Source: Paludibacteraceae bacterium
Lineage (GTDB): Bacteria > Bacteroidota > Bacteroidia > Bacteroidales > Paludibacteraceae
Length of the DNA stretch: 33,934 nucleotides
NCBI GenBank assembly: GCA_016938015.1
Contig: JAFGVL010000052.1
Span: forward strand, 1 to 33,934
Direction: 5' to 3'
Shown here: in pieces, positions 10,401-18,900 of the stretch
Layout of the letters: the number at the start of each line of letters is the position of its first letter
How positions within the stretch are numbered: position 1 is the first letter of the stretch
The notes under the pieces: model-generated
Seen by the model: the letters and a program-made list of their open reading frames with translations, nothing else
The model's database searches: none
Told to the model about the DNA's origin: nothing
Made by a program: the position numbers and the translations under genes

Positions 10401-11068
10401 AAATTAAAATTCCGCTTCCATCTTTAGCCATTCAACAAAGAATAGTATCAGAAATTGAAGTTTTAGATGTAAATGAAAAGAAAGCAAAAGAAGAAGGTGA
10501 AAGATGTAAAGAAAAAATCTTAAACTTATTTAATCAAGCAGAATCAAAGGCTGATAAAATAATTCGGTTAAGCGATGAAAATGTTTTTGAAGTTTCGATT
10601 GGGAAAAGAGTTCTAAAAAATGAGTTTTTTGCAAATGGTGAAATTCCTGTTTACAGTGCTAATGTCATTGTGCCTTTTGGAAATATTGATAAATTATTAA
10701 TTAAAGATTTTAGCAAACCGTCTGTTTTATGGGGAATTGATGGCGATTGGATGGTAAATTATATTCCGAAAGATTATCCGTTTTACCCAACAGACCATTG
10801 CGGTGTATTGAGAGTAAAAGATAATTCTATTAATGAAAAATATTTAGCTTTTGTTTTAGAAAAAGAAGGTAAAGCATTTGAATTTTCTAGAACTAAAAGA
10901 GCCTCGATAGATAGAATTCAAGGGATTAAGATTAATGTTCCGCCACTTTTTGAGCAACAAAAAATTGTTTCCGAAATTGAAAAGCTAGAAAACCGCATCT
11001 TAGCATTAGAAACAGAGCTTAAAGCTATACCACAGCAAAAAGAAGCTGTATTAAAAAAGTATTTGTAA
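7436..11068 (+). CDS. single-chain restriction-modification enzyme (type IIG/IIB-like: nuclease + N6-adenine methyltransferase + two target-recognition domains)
   Basis: This 1210-residue protein carries restriction, methylation and specificity functions in one chain. About residues 60-170 form an HsdR-N-like PD-(D/E)XK nuclease: D99 (GRLDIL), then E113 and K115 in MIECK. After a helical linker comes an HsdM-like gamma-class methyltransferase: QYFTP (386-390), SAM-binding motif I DYAAGSGHF (423-431) and catalytic NPPY (543-546). Two HsdS-type target-recognition domains follow, about 870-1020 and 1040-1180, each ending in a helix with the IVSEIE motif; the chain closes in QKEAVLKKYL, as HsdS subunits do. 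The layout resembles AloI/CjeI-type enzymes, which recognise a split site. No separate R, M or S genes adjoin it. It is probably horizontally acquired (inference). The recognition site cannot be predicted. Confidence 0.88.
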   Translation: MPYKNLIQVLGFIPKENTADIYIKKYADNYAIEIDFKKEIINYGEKITADSKTTQNFTQAENFVVLECVDRLLEVGYKPECIVLEPTWKLGRQEKGRLDILVKKEEKAYLMIECKTFGKEFDDELKKMKKDGGQLFSYFQQDKNAEILMLYTSKLDKDTIIFKNEIVKIEEEYRLAASVKDFYEKWNKNTKQQGVWENSPYDFKSKIFTKSDLVELNEAESKKIFHEFASILRKHSVSDKPNAFNKIFNLFLAKLYDEAKRESDELEFRWREDDNAVDFQVRLINLHKDGLFAFLQKEIEGIDEKDFKANSPEELLEKKKKVLKFNNILAIKEVLDDASFDENQRVLKDVVKLLERYQIRYPRKQQHLSDFFEKLLTTGLKQEVGQYFTPPPITKFIVCSLPIKQMIEKEVNKEAPELPAIIDYAAGSGHFITEALEEYQDIINAFSEDEMKNFYPKAVQQIKSWKADPYEWASKYVYGIEKDYRLVKVAKVGCYFYGDGVAQIIHGDGLDSFKTSKTYKGLLKENTNLEDSTKAKFSLVLSNPPYSVNDCKDDLEYIGAQNDFSLFPYLSDNSNDIECLFVERTKHLLKDNGIAALVLPVSFLNNGGIQTKAREIILQYFDIVAIAELGRNTFMATPTKTIVLFIKRKNNQECIKFKDYVNKFCIEYIDNTINQIEKPVSKYVSNVWESISFEDYVSLLKKEPSNAIQSHEIYKEYRKKIKPKNENEFWDKLIEIEKDKLLHFILAYPQKDIVLVKSGEKDEEKQFLGFTFSDRRGSEGMHSVLAGKTIDQCTQLYNINDHNDITKASSYIYKAFEGKTNLEIAENLKENISYVDLLDMLTFDRAEFKKDISLAIKSKVRFEKIWNTENLVLLSEIAEIKKGTTITKEGTEEGKIPVIAGGQEPAYYHNESNREKNVITVSASGAYAGFINFFEIPIFASDCNTIISNNESKISTKLIYLFLKSIQSEIYGLQRGQAQPHVYSDDLSKIKIPLPSLAIQQRIVSEIEVLDVNEKKAKEEGERCKEKILNLFNQAESKADKIIRLSDENVFEVSIGKRVLKNEFFANGEIPVYSANVIVPFGNIDKLLIKDFSKPSVLWGIDGDWMVNYIPKDYPFYPTDHCGVLRVKDNSINEKYLAFVLEKEGKAFEFSRTKRASIDRIQGIKINVPPLFEQQKIVSEIEKLENRILALETELKAIPQQKEAVLKKYL

Positions 11069-11080
11069 GTTATAGATAAT

Positions 11081-11114
11081 AAAATAGGCAGTTCGTTTTT
11101 GAACTGCCTATTTT
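11081..11114. terminator. bidirectional intrinsic terminator after the R-M gene
   Basis: A perfect 14-bp stem (11081-11094 with 11101-11114; core AGGCAGTTC/GAACTGCCT) has a GTTTTT loop and flanking A and T tracts. It starts 13 bases after the R-M stop, and its symmetry lets it also stop minus-strand transcription coming from the dehydrogenase gene through the 21-bp array. Confidence 0.9.
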
Positions 11115-11442
11115 GTTAGAGTTATGCAGAACATTTAGATAACTCTCAGAAAGTTTCAGGGGGCTCTCCGAAACTTTCTGAGAGTAATACGAACTTTTTG
11201 TAGATGTATACGAAACTTTGGTAAAGGCCTCCCAAATTTCCGTACAAGGATACAGGCCTTTTGTATAGAGAAGCGAAACTTCCGTATTGAGATACAAAAG
11301 TTCTGGATAAAGATCCGAAATTCCTGTTGAGGTCTAAGAAAGATCCGTAGAATTATCCAAAAGGCAGGGAAGGGAATACGAAAGATCTGGAGATAAATAC
11401 AAAAATAGGAGAATTATCTAGGAATGTGTTGGCTCAATTGGG
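11107..11442. repeat. degenerate tandem array with exact 21-bp period
   Basis: From 11149 to 11421 the sequence divides into 13 consecutive units of exactly 21 bases with no insertion or deletion; weaker units extend to about 11107 and 11442. Units begin at 11149, 11170, 11191, 11212, 11233, 11254, 11275, 11296, 11317, 11338, 11359, 11380 and 11401. The plus-strand consensus is GAAACTTCTGTAGAG followed by RWATAC. The GAAA start and the ATAC/TCC end are best kept, while the middle varies. Read on the minus strand the units encode a heptapeptide pattern resembling YxSTKVS, but the frame has internal TAG stops and no ATG. The array fills the gap between the R-M gene and the dehydrogenase. Its function is unknown. 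Confidence 0.85.
11143..11184. repeat. 15-bp inverted repeat inside the array
   Basis: CTCTCAGAAAGTTTC (11143-11157) is the exact reverse complement of GAAACTTTCTGAGAG (11170-11184), with a 12-base G/C-rich loop. It spans the boundary of the first clear array units. No T tract follows, so it is not a typical terminator. Confidence 0.8.
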
Positions 11443-11479
11443 GATGCTTTAAGTTACACTTTAAGTACAGATAAATTCT

Positions 11480-12172
11480 TTATCTTGGAAAACTTCCATT
11501 ATTAATGTCGATGCAAGTGCCGTTAATGTATTTCGGACTCTCTGTTGCAAGCCAAACTATGGTTTTTGCAACTTCTTGGGCGGTTGCAAAACGACCGGAA
11601 TATACACTTGCCAATACGGCTTCTTTCCGTGTTTCGGGAATGGTTGCCAGCATATCTGTTTCCACCGGACCCGGAGCAATGGCGTTAATTACTATGCCAT
11701 GGGAACCTAATAATTTGGCAAAGCTTTTTGTGGCATTGATAAGTCCCGCTTTTGAAACAGCATACCAAACATCAGGATGCCCAATTTGTCCGGCTACAGA
11801 AGCTACGTTAACGATGCGTCCTTCTTTACGGGGAATCATTTGTTTGGATATGCAGGTAATAAGTTCTATAGGAGCATCGAGGTTTACCTTCATTAAATCC
11901 TCTTTTTCTTGTTGGGAGTAATTGTTATACGGACAGGTATTCATGATACCCGAATTATTGATTAGCACATCAATCACTCCGATTTTTTCAACTAAAGCAG
12001 AAATATCGGTAATATTGCGTAAATCGTACTTGATGAATTCGCAGTTTTTTATTTCTTCGAGGTTAATGTTTTGGCGTGCTACAACAATAATTTGATACCC
12101 TTTTTGCGAAAGAATTTTGGTCGTTTCAAGACCGATGCCTTTGTTACCTCCGGTAATAAGAATTCGTTTCAT
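11480..12172 (-). CDS. short-chain dehydrogenase/reductase (SDR)
   Basis: A classical NAD(P)-dependent SDR of 230 residues. The Rossmann motif TGGNKGIG (residues 7-14), the NNSG motif (72-75; NNAG in most relatives), the catalytic Ser125, and YxxxK as Tyr137 and Lys141 are all present and correctly spaced, and the PGPVETDM loop after strand 6 is standard. It resembles FabG-type 3-oxoacyl reductases, but so do many SDRs of unknown substrate, and no fatty-acid genes adjoin it, so no symbol is given. It starts 10 bases after the stop of the upstream NicO-like membrane protein on the same strand and is probably cotranscribed with it. The 21-bp array begins about 40 bases past its stop. Confidence 0.9.
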   Translation of the reverse strand: MKRILITGGNKGIGLETTKILSQKGYQIIVVARQNINLEEIKNCEFIKYDLRNITDISALVEKIGVIDVLINNSGIMNTCPYNNYSQQEKEDLMKVNLDAPIELITCISKQMIPRKEGRIVNVASVAGQIGHPDVWYAVSKAGLINATKSFAKLLGSHGIVINAIAPGPVETDMLATIPETRKEAVLASVYSGRFATAQEVAKTIVWLATESPKYINGTCIDINNGSFPR

Positions 12173-12182
12173 GAATAGTTGA

Positions 12183-12812
12183 TTAATGATGATGTTTCAT
12201 AAAAAAGGACATAATTCCTAAAATAACCAAAACCCCTCCGGTAATACTCTTGGAATGATGTTCTAAAAAATGAGAGTTAAATTTATTGAGACCTAATACT
12301 CCCAAATAAACAAGCCCCATTATACAGGTTAATGTTACTGCCATATATATTACCGAAACAATAAATATACCCGGCATGCCAAAATTAGCAGCTTGAAAAT
12401 AATACGCTTCTAACTCAATGCAGGGAGAAAAAAACATGCCTATAGCAAGCGAAGTAATGATAGCGGTTTTTGATTTTTTAGCAGCTAAGTCGATATCGTG
12501 ATGGTTATGCTTGTTTTTTTTAGTGATATCTATGATTAAATAAATAATTCCCAATGTAATTAATACAATAGGAGCAATAATGTGCGAAAAATGCTCGTAT
12601 TTTTCGAATATACGTATGCCAACCAAGCCAACCAATATGCCAATCAGAATGGTACTTAAAAGATGAAAAAAAGCGGTAATAAATGTTGCTAACATTGTTT
12701 CGCCAATTTTCCATCTTTCTGCTTTTGAAATTGCGATAAGCGGAATCCAGTGGTTAGGAATAAGCGCATGTAGTATGCTTAAGGTAAAACTACCAATAAT
12801 AAGTTGCCACAT
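12183..12812 (-). CDS. NicO/UreH-like polytopic membrane protein, possible metal transporter
   Basis: A 209-residue inner-membrane protein with about six hydrophobic segments. Helix 1 carries HALIPNHWIPL, like the His-containing first-helix motif of NicO/RcnA and related UreH-like transport domains. A later helix carries FSPCIELEAYYF. The cytoplasmic loop KKNKHNHHDID and the C-terminal MKHHH are histidine-rich, as in nickel/cobalt exporters. The frame extends upstream to a TTG at 12827, but that codon lies in an exact -7 box (12825-12832), so the ATG at 12812 is chosen. The downstream SDR gene follows after 10 bases. Metal export is inference from the fold and His residues; another substrate is possible. 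Confidence 0.72.
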   Translation of the reverse strand: MWQLIIGSFTLSILHALIPNHWIPLIAISKAERWKIGETMLATFITAFFHLLSTILIGILVGLVGIRIFEKYEHFSHIIAPIVLITLGIIYLIIDITKKNKHNHHDIDLAAKKSKTAIITSLAIGMFFSPCIELEAYYFQAANFGMPGIFIVSVIYMAVTLTCIMGLVYLGVLGLNKFNSHFLEHHSKSITGGVLVILGIMSFFMKHHH

Positions 12813-12824
12813 AATGTTTTTTTG

Positions 12825-12832
12825 CAAAGTTA
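12825..12832 (-). promoter_or_regulatory. -7 box (TAACTTTG) of the NicO-like gene
   Basis: The minus-strand TAACTTTG fits TAnnTTTG and ends 12 bases before the ATG at 12812, so the predicted leader is only about 6 bases. It rules against the upstream TTG start. Confidence 0.6.
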
Positions 12833-12864
12833 AAAATTTACTACTACTGTTTGCTTATTAAAAT

Positions 12865-12903
12865 AAAAAAGAGAGTGTTCATTTATTTGACACTCTCTTT
12901 TTT
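12865..12903 (-). terminator. intrinsic terminator of the T9SS protein locus
   Basis: A 14-bp stem (12865-12878 with 12890-12903; core GAGAGTGT/ACACTCTC) with an 11-base loop ends in six T on the minus strand. It begins 24 bases past the stop of the 2031-residue gene. Confidence 0.9.
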
Positions 12904-12926
12904 GGATATGGATGGATAAAACATTT

Positions 12927-15900
12927 TTATTTCATTAATAATTTTACTACATAAGTAGAACTTTGTGTTGCAACTCTAACTACACAAGCTTGGTGTGGCG
13001 CAACAGTAATATCATGTATGTTGTTGTTAATATGGGTTTTGTTATAAAGCATTTTACCCGATTGTTCCCAAACTGTAATATTATCAATTTTATCTGTTGT
13101 AGGGCTTAAAACTCCTATTGTTTTACTGTCTTTTTGGTACACTTGAATACATTTATTACATACTTCAATGGGGTTTGTAGTTGATGTAGTTGTGTTTGCG
13201 TTTTTAAATTCGATAAATAGATAACCATTAGGATTTGAACCATCATAATTAAGTTGATAAATAGGATTTTCTTTTAAATTTTGTTGTTCTCCCGTTCTAG
13301 TATTTAAAAGGTTAACTTCTATATTGTTAAAACTTTCGGCACCGGTAAATGTTAAGGTAATATTTCCAATGCTAGTGGTGTTTATTCCAACAGGAACTAT
13401 GTATGGCAAGGTGCTAAATTGATTAATATCTAATGGAATCTCATCGGCAGTTGTATATACTTCGGGTACGGTTGTGTATTGTGTGAATAATTTAAAGGCA
13501 TCATCATCTCCAAATGAGTTGGACGTATTTTCGCGCATTGTAATAACCGTTGAGCTCTTTTTTGTGCCATTATTAGTTTCAATATAAAGTGTGTTTGGAG
13601 AAACGCTAGCACCTCTTAGTTTTGTTGTTAAATCGGCTACAAAATGTTGATCTAGATCAAAGCTTATCGAATCAAATTCTGCAAGTGTATTTAATCCCTC
13701 CACAAAAAATGCTTGCATTGGAGGAATACTTGTATAGCTTAAGTCCATGCTCGATTTTATGTCGTCTCCACTCATGTAAGTTGTAAAAGTAGTTCCATTC
13801 CAAAATTTTACCTTATTGGAGATTTTAGTTGCGTTTGTAGCGTAAAATTCGTTAAAATCCATATGTGTCATTAACGGATTTCCTATTAAATTCAATCCGG
13901 GCTCGATGCGCACTTTTTTGTCCACTAATTGGTTGTTGTTGTCTTCCATAGCAAATCGGTATGCTATAGCACTATTTCTTGGAAGATTAATAGTGTAATC
14001 GGTAAGTAATCTGCCTGAATAAGTACTAAAGTTGTATTGTAAAATCATTAAATTATCAGGCGTATTTTCTCTTGGGAAATAATGTATTTTATTATCATAT
14101 TCATAAGTAATAGGATTAGGAAAATTATATGTTTTAGGTTCTAGGTAAAAGACAAATCCCATTCCGGGTGTAAGGTTTACTTCTCCATTTGAAAAAGCTC
14201 TTGTCCATGTTCCTGTATTCATTACTCCTCCTAATGAAAGTGAATCAGGGTTAATATTGTCGAAAAGACGCATTTTTGTAACCGGCATACCTTGATAGGC
14301 ATAATCTGCAGAATACATATTTTTTAATGGTGCTGTTAATGTATACCATTTTTCTCTTTGTGTTTCCAATTGAATGTACGCACGTACATATTCAAGTTTG
14401 TGTAGACCTAAAACTGCACCTCCCGGTTCAAAAGTAATGTAGTGGCATTCTCCGCTGTCACCAATAATAGGATAAGCAACACCTGCTCCTACGTCGGGAA
14501 TTACAACATCCGTACAAGCTTTAGGAACTCTGTCGGACCAGTTAGAGTTTCTATCCCAATCGTTGTCGCTACTTCCATTCCATTTTGTCCATTCTTTAGC
14601 ATAAGGAATATCGTATTCGTTTTCGTTGATAGTAATTCCGCAACCGTTTTGCGTGTTAATTTGAGCAGTAATGTCATTATTATCACTACCTACATTTAAA
14701 ACGATAGAATTATCATCTTGCGAAACAACGGTTGTAAAAGGATTAAACTCCCAGTTGTAACTGGTGGCATCGGTTGAACCTATTGCTGTAACTTCTAAAA
14801 GCCCGTTGTAAGCACAACCCGATGTTATGCCTGTAATAGGTTCCGGCGATTGGTCGGTAACACCAACCGAAATATCATCTTCTCCTCGTAAAAAGACACA
14901 TTGACTAGGGTCAAATTCAACCACAATGGAGAAATCGATAGTTCCTTCTACCATTTCATTAGGAGCTTGTAGTCTTAATACATCCGAAATGGTATCTCCA
15001 ATGATGGTAAATAAATCTTTGGCAGTTCCTCCAATACTCCAATTGTAAATAGGATTATTTGTTTCTACAGGATTGCTTATTCTATATTCGGCAATAGTTC
15101 CGATACATATTTTTGATGGCCCTACAATATTATATCCGGTAAGAGGTTTGTCGGTTGCATCCAAGAAAAAGATGGTGTATTCACTTCCGTTTCCTGAAAT
15201 AGGAACTTCGCAAGAGGAGTTTGTTACTTCTATTAATTCGATAGTTTTGTCGGTACTATCCATAGGTAATGTAATTGAAATAGAGTCTTTATATAATAGT
15301 CCACCATAGTTTATGCCGTGTTCAATTCGAACAGAATAATTTTTAGTTTGACCGTCTTGGGCTGTAACGGTATACGTTTGTGCTCCCGAACTAAAATCTT
15401 GAGTTACCCCTGCCAAAGGAGCTACGGTGGCAAATGGAGATGTTGTTATTGAAGTAGGAGTTATGGATGAAAGATCAATAGAATCAGGTACTGAAATTAA
15501 TATTACATCGTCATAAATTCGAACTTTTTCGCCATTTAATCCGGTAGTAAATTCGGTTATATTTCTACCACTACTTAAAATAGATGGGTTATAAGGAGTT
15601 ATTTGTAAATAATAAACGGTTGTTAAAAGAGCAGAGTCGTTACCAATTAATTCGATGTTTAGAGTTACTGGATTTGGGTCGTTTACAACGGTGTGTGTGG
15701 TATAACAAATATTGCTAGGTAAATAGCTGGGAGACAGTTCGTATAAATTGTCGTTAGAATCCGAGATTTTAATCTTTCTATATCCATTTGAGCACCATTT
15801 AACGGTAACTTCTCCACAATTAGGCAATAAAAGTTGTAACCCGCTTGTATCTCTACCAACTTTTATAACAGAGCTTCCGCTTGGCATACAATTTCCTTCA

Positions 15901-18900
15901 CCTTGAAAAACAGTATATGATTCGTAGAAATTAGCGTCACTTAAAGGAAGTCCATTTTTTCTAGTAATTTTACTCGGAATATCAGAAAGTGATGTGTAGT
16001 CGTGAGTCATTTCAGACGCTGTCATTACCGGATTTGTGCAACCCGATTCGTAAGTGTAAGGCAATACAAAATCGGCAGTCATTCCGGTTAAATATATAAT
16101 ATAAGTAGCATTTACAATGTCATTGCTAATTATTGTTAGGGTGTCTCTAAATACACCTTTTGTGGTGCCCGAAGTAAATGAAACCATAAAATCAGTTGAG
16201 CCGTTTTCTATAACAGAAGCGGCAGGGTCAAGTACAATATTAAAATGTCCTCCTCCTGATAAGGTACACGAGGAGATATTCAATGGATCGACCCCAATAT
16301 TGGAGAGTCTAAAAGTTTTAGTAATAGTAGTGTTGTTGTAAAAAGTACCTACATTAAAAGTTCCTCCATTTGCAATATTTTTATTTGAAAGTACTTCTTT
16401 TATACTGATTATCGGAGAAGGAGGAATAGTACTTGTAAATTGAGTATATTGTGTGCTGGAAAGGATATTTTGACATGAATCGGCAATATTTGTAATACTC
16501 AATTTGTACGCAGTATAATATTCAAAATCATCGTCAGGATTAATTGTAATTATTTTTCCACTGGCGTCTATATCGGCAGTAAAAGGAATACTGACATCAT
16601 CACTTATTCTTTTTAGAGTTAAAAATGTAGCTAAGGTATCAGCATTGCCAAATGCAGGATCTCCCACTTGTAATTCTGAGAACGAACCTGTTAACGGAAT
16701 ATACCTAAATAATCGTTCATCCGAAGTAATGGTTAAATTGGAGGCCAAAGCTACGCCTGTTTGAGCATTTGTCGGAGTAAATGTAAGTGATGGAGGAATA
16801 CCATCAGGACTTTCGCAGATTTGAATATCATCAATCATAATATTATAGCTAGTGCTTGTGCCTCCTGAATTAAGTATTTTAAAACGAACATTAGTAGAAG
16901 TAAAAATGGAGTCAATAGTAATTTGTTGCCAAGTTAAGCCTGCAACAGCTCCCGTATAAATAGGGGTGGCTCCATAGGTAACTCCTCCATCTACAGAAGC
17001 ATATACTTTTACAGTTGAGCTATAACTGGTATTGTACATCATTGCCCAAAAACTTAATTTGGTTGGTTTAATCGCAACTGGTGTAATTACAGCTCCTGTT
17101 GCGTAAAACAACCGTATGCTTTGTGGTGTTGAATGGGCATAAGCTATGGATGTGTTTAATCGTCCATCAATAGCATCCCATGTTTTACTTCCTGATGTAA
17201 ATGAAGCTGTTACGTAGTCACTTTCTGAAAGTTCTGTGGAAAGCACATCTTCTAGATTATAGTCGGTACAATCAACAGGTCCAAATAAGGCAGTAACTGT
17301 TTTGTTTTCTGAAACGGATATGTTAAAAGGGTTATCGTTATTTCTTTGTAAGCCGTATACCCATCTTACAAAACCATATCCTGAAGCAGGAGTAGCTTTT
17401 AAGGTTACTGATTCTCCGGTTGTAAAGTTTACCGGTACGCCATCTGTCATTGGAATTGTGTCGTTAACAGTAACGCTTCCACTCCCTAAAGGAGAACAGT
17501 TTACTGTGAGCGAACTTTGTGTAAGAGTTTTTATTTTAACGCTCTCGGCAGACCAGTCGCTTTCTCCCGATTCGTTTTCTGCTCTAACACGGTAATAATA
17601 ATCTGTGGTAGGATCTAAACCGCTTACAATTCTGGATAAATCTGTTGAGGCTATGTTGCTGATATCTGCTGCTAAAAGGGTATAATCGCCCGATGTTTTG
17701 CTTACTTGCAAATGATAGGTGTAAGGAGCTGTTCCCATTGCTGTTGGTGCCGACCAATGAGCTAAAAAACCAGTAGATGTAGTATCGGTTGCACTGCCAA
17801 CTGTTGGTGGATTTGGGAGTGTAACAAATGATACATCGTTACCATAACTGGTTCCTGCTAACGTAGTTGCATAAGCACGTACGTGATACTCTGTGTTTGG
17901 GGTAAGACCTGAAATACCACTGCTAAAAGCACCTAAAACAGAAGGCCCGTCTGTAGTATAGGAGTCTGAAATGTCAGGGTTCCCTGTTTCGTTCCAACAC
18001 ACTCCACTTGTAGTTATTCCGTTTCCTAAATAAGTGATTGTTCCATTTCCTAAAGCCGAATTTAAAGTAATGGTTGATGCTGCTTCTGTCGTTAAACCGG
18101 CTAAAGTAGATGCTTGTATTTCTACGTAAGTGGGAGTAGAATAATTATATGCTAAATCTCTATGAACAATTGCATATTCTTCGCCAACAGTAAAACTTCC
18201 TTCTGAATAACTGGTTGATGCTGCTGCAATGGTGTCTGTAATTAAAGTCCAGTTGCCAACAGATGTTGGTCCATTAGTAATTATTAATGAATAGATCGCT
18301 TGGTTGTTTAATGTTAATCCGCCGGTGCCAACAGCTCCGGCAATACGCCTAAAAATTAAGGTGTTTTGAATATTTGTACTGCCGGTACCACTATCTGTAC
18401 CATTGGTCCATGATAATCCGCTTACGTTATTTCCTGAAGCACTACTTGCAGCACTTGGAGAAGTAATATCTGTTGTTGAACTGGATGAGGTGTAGATAAT
18501 TAAATCATCTATATAAAATGTGCGGGCTCCATTTGTTGTTTTTCTTGGTGCTGGAAAGTACCATCTATCATCTTCGTAACCGGAAGCAAATTTTACACAA
18601 ACCCATGATGTGGTATTAAGCGCAACTGCAGTACCTCCAACAATACTTCCGGCTCCTACTGGGGGCGTATCATTATCATATCGTAAGGATGCATTTACAG
18701 AGGTAGGTGTTGAAGCAGCTTTGGCCCAATAAATAAAATGAACACAAGTGTCTATTGTTGAAGCTCCATACGGATAATGAGAATACCAATTTCTATTTGT
18801 AAATGTAGATGTAGTGGTAAGCGCTAATGAATAACTCCCGGTTCTAACAGTAGTACTATTTATTGATGGAGTTTCACTGGTTGTATTTCCTTGCCAGTCT

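Noticed and set aside
11070-11297. Minus-strand 75-codon open frame with heptad repeats
   Set aside because: It starts with TTG, lies wholly in the 21-bp array and the R-M terminator, and the same repeat frame is broken by TAG just upstream. It is better explained as the repeat translated.
11107-11442. CRISPR array
   Set aside because: The units are contiguous 21-mers without unique spacers, are highly diverged, and no cas genes are present.
11505-11921. 138-codon plus-strand open frame
   Set aside because: It is antisense to the SDR gene, whose catalytic residues are complete; no independent coding evidence.
12813-12827. TTG start extending the NicO-like protein by five residues
   Set aside because: The codon overlaps an exact -7 box, so the transcript would start downstream of it; ATG at 12812 begins the first membrane helix properly.
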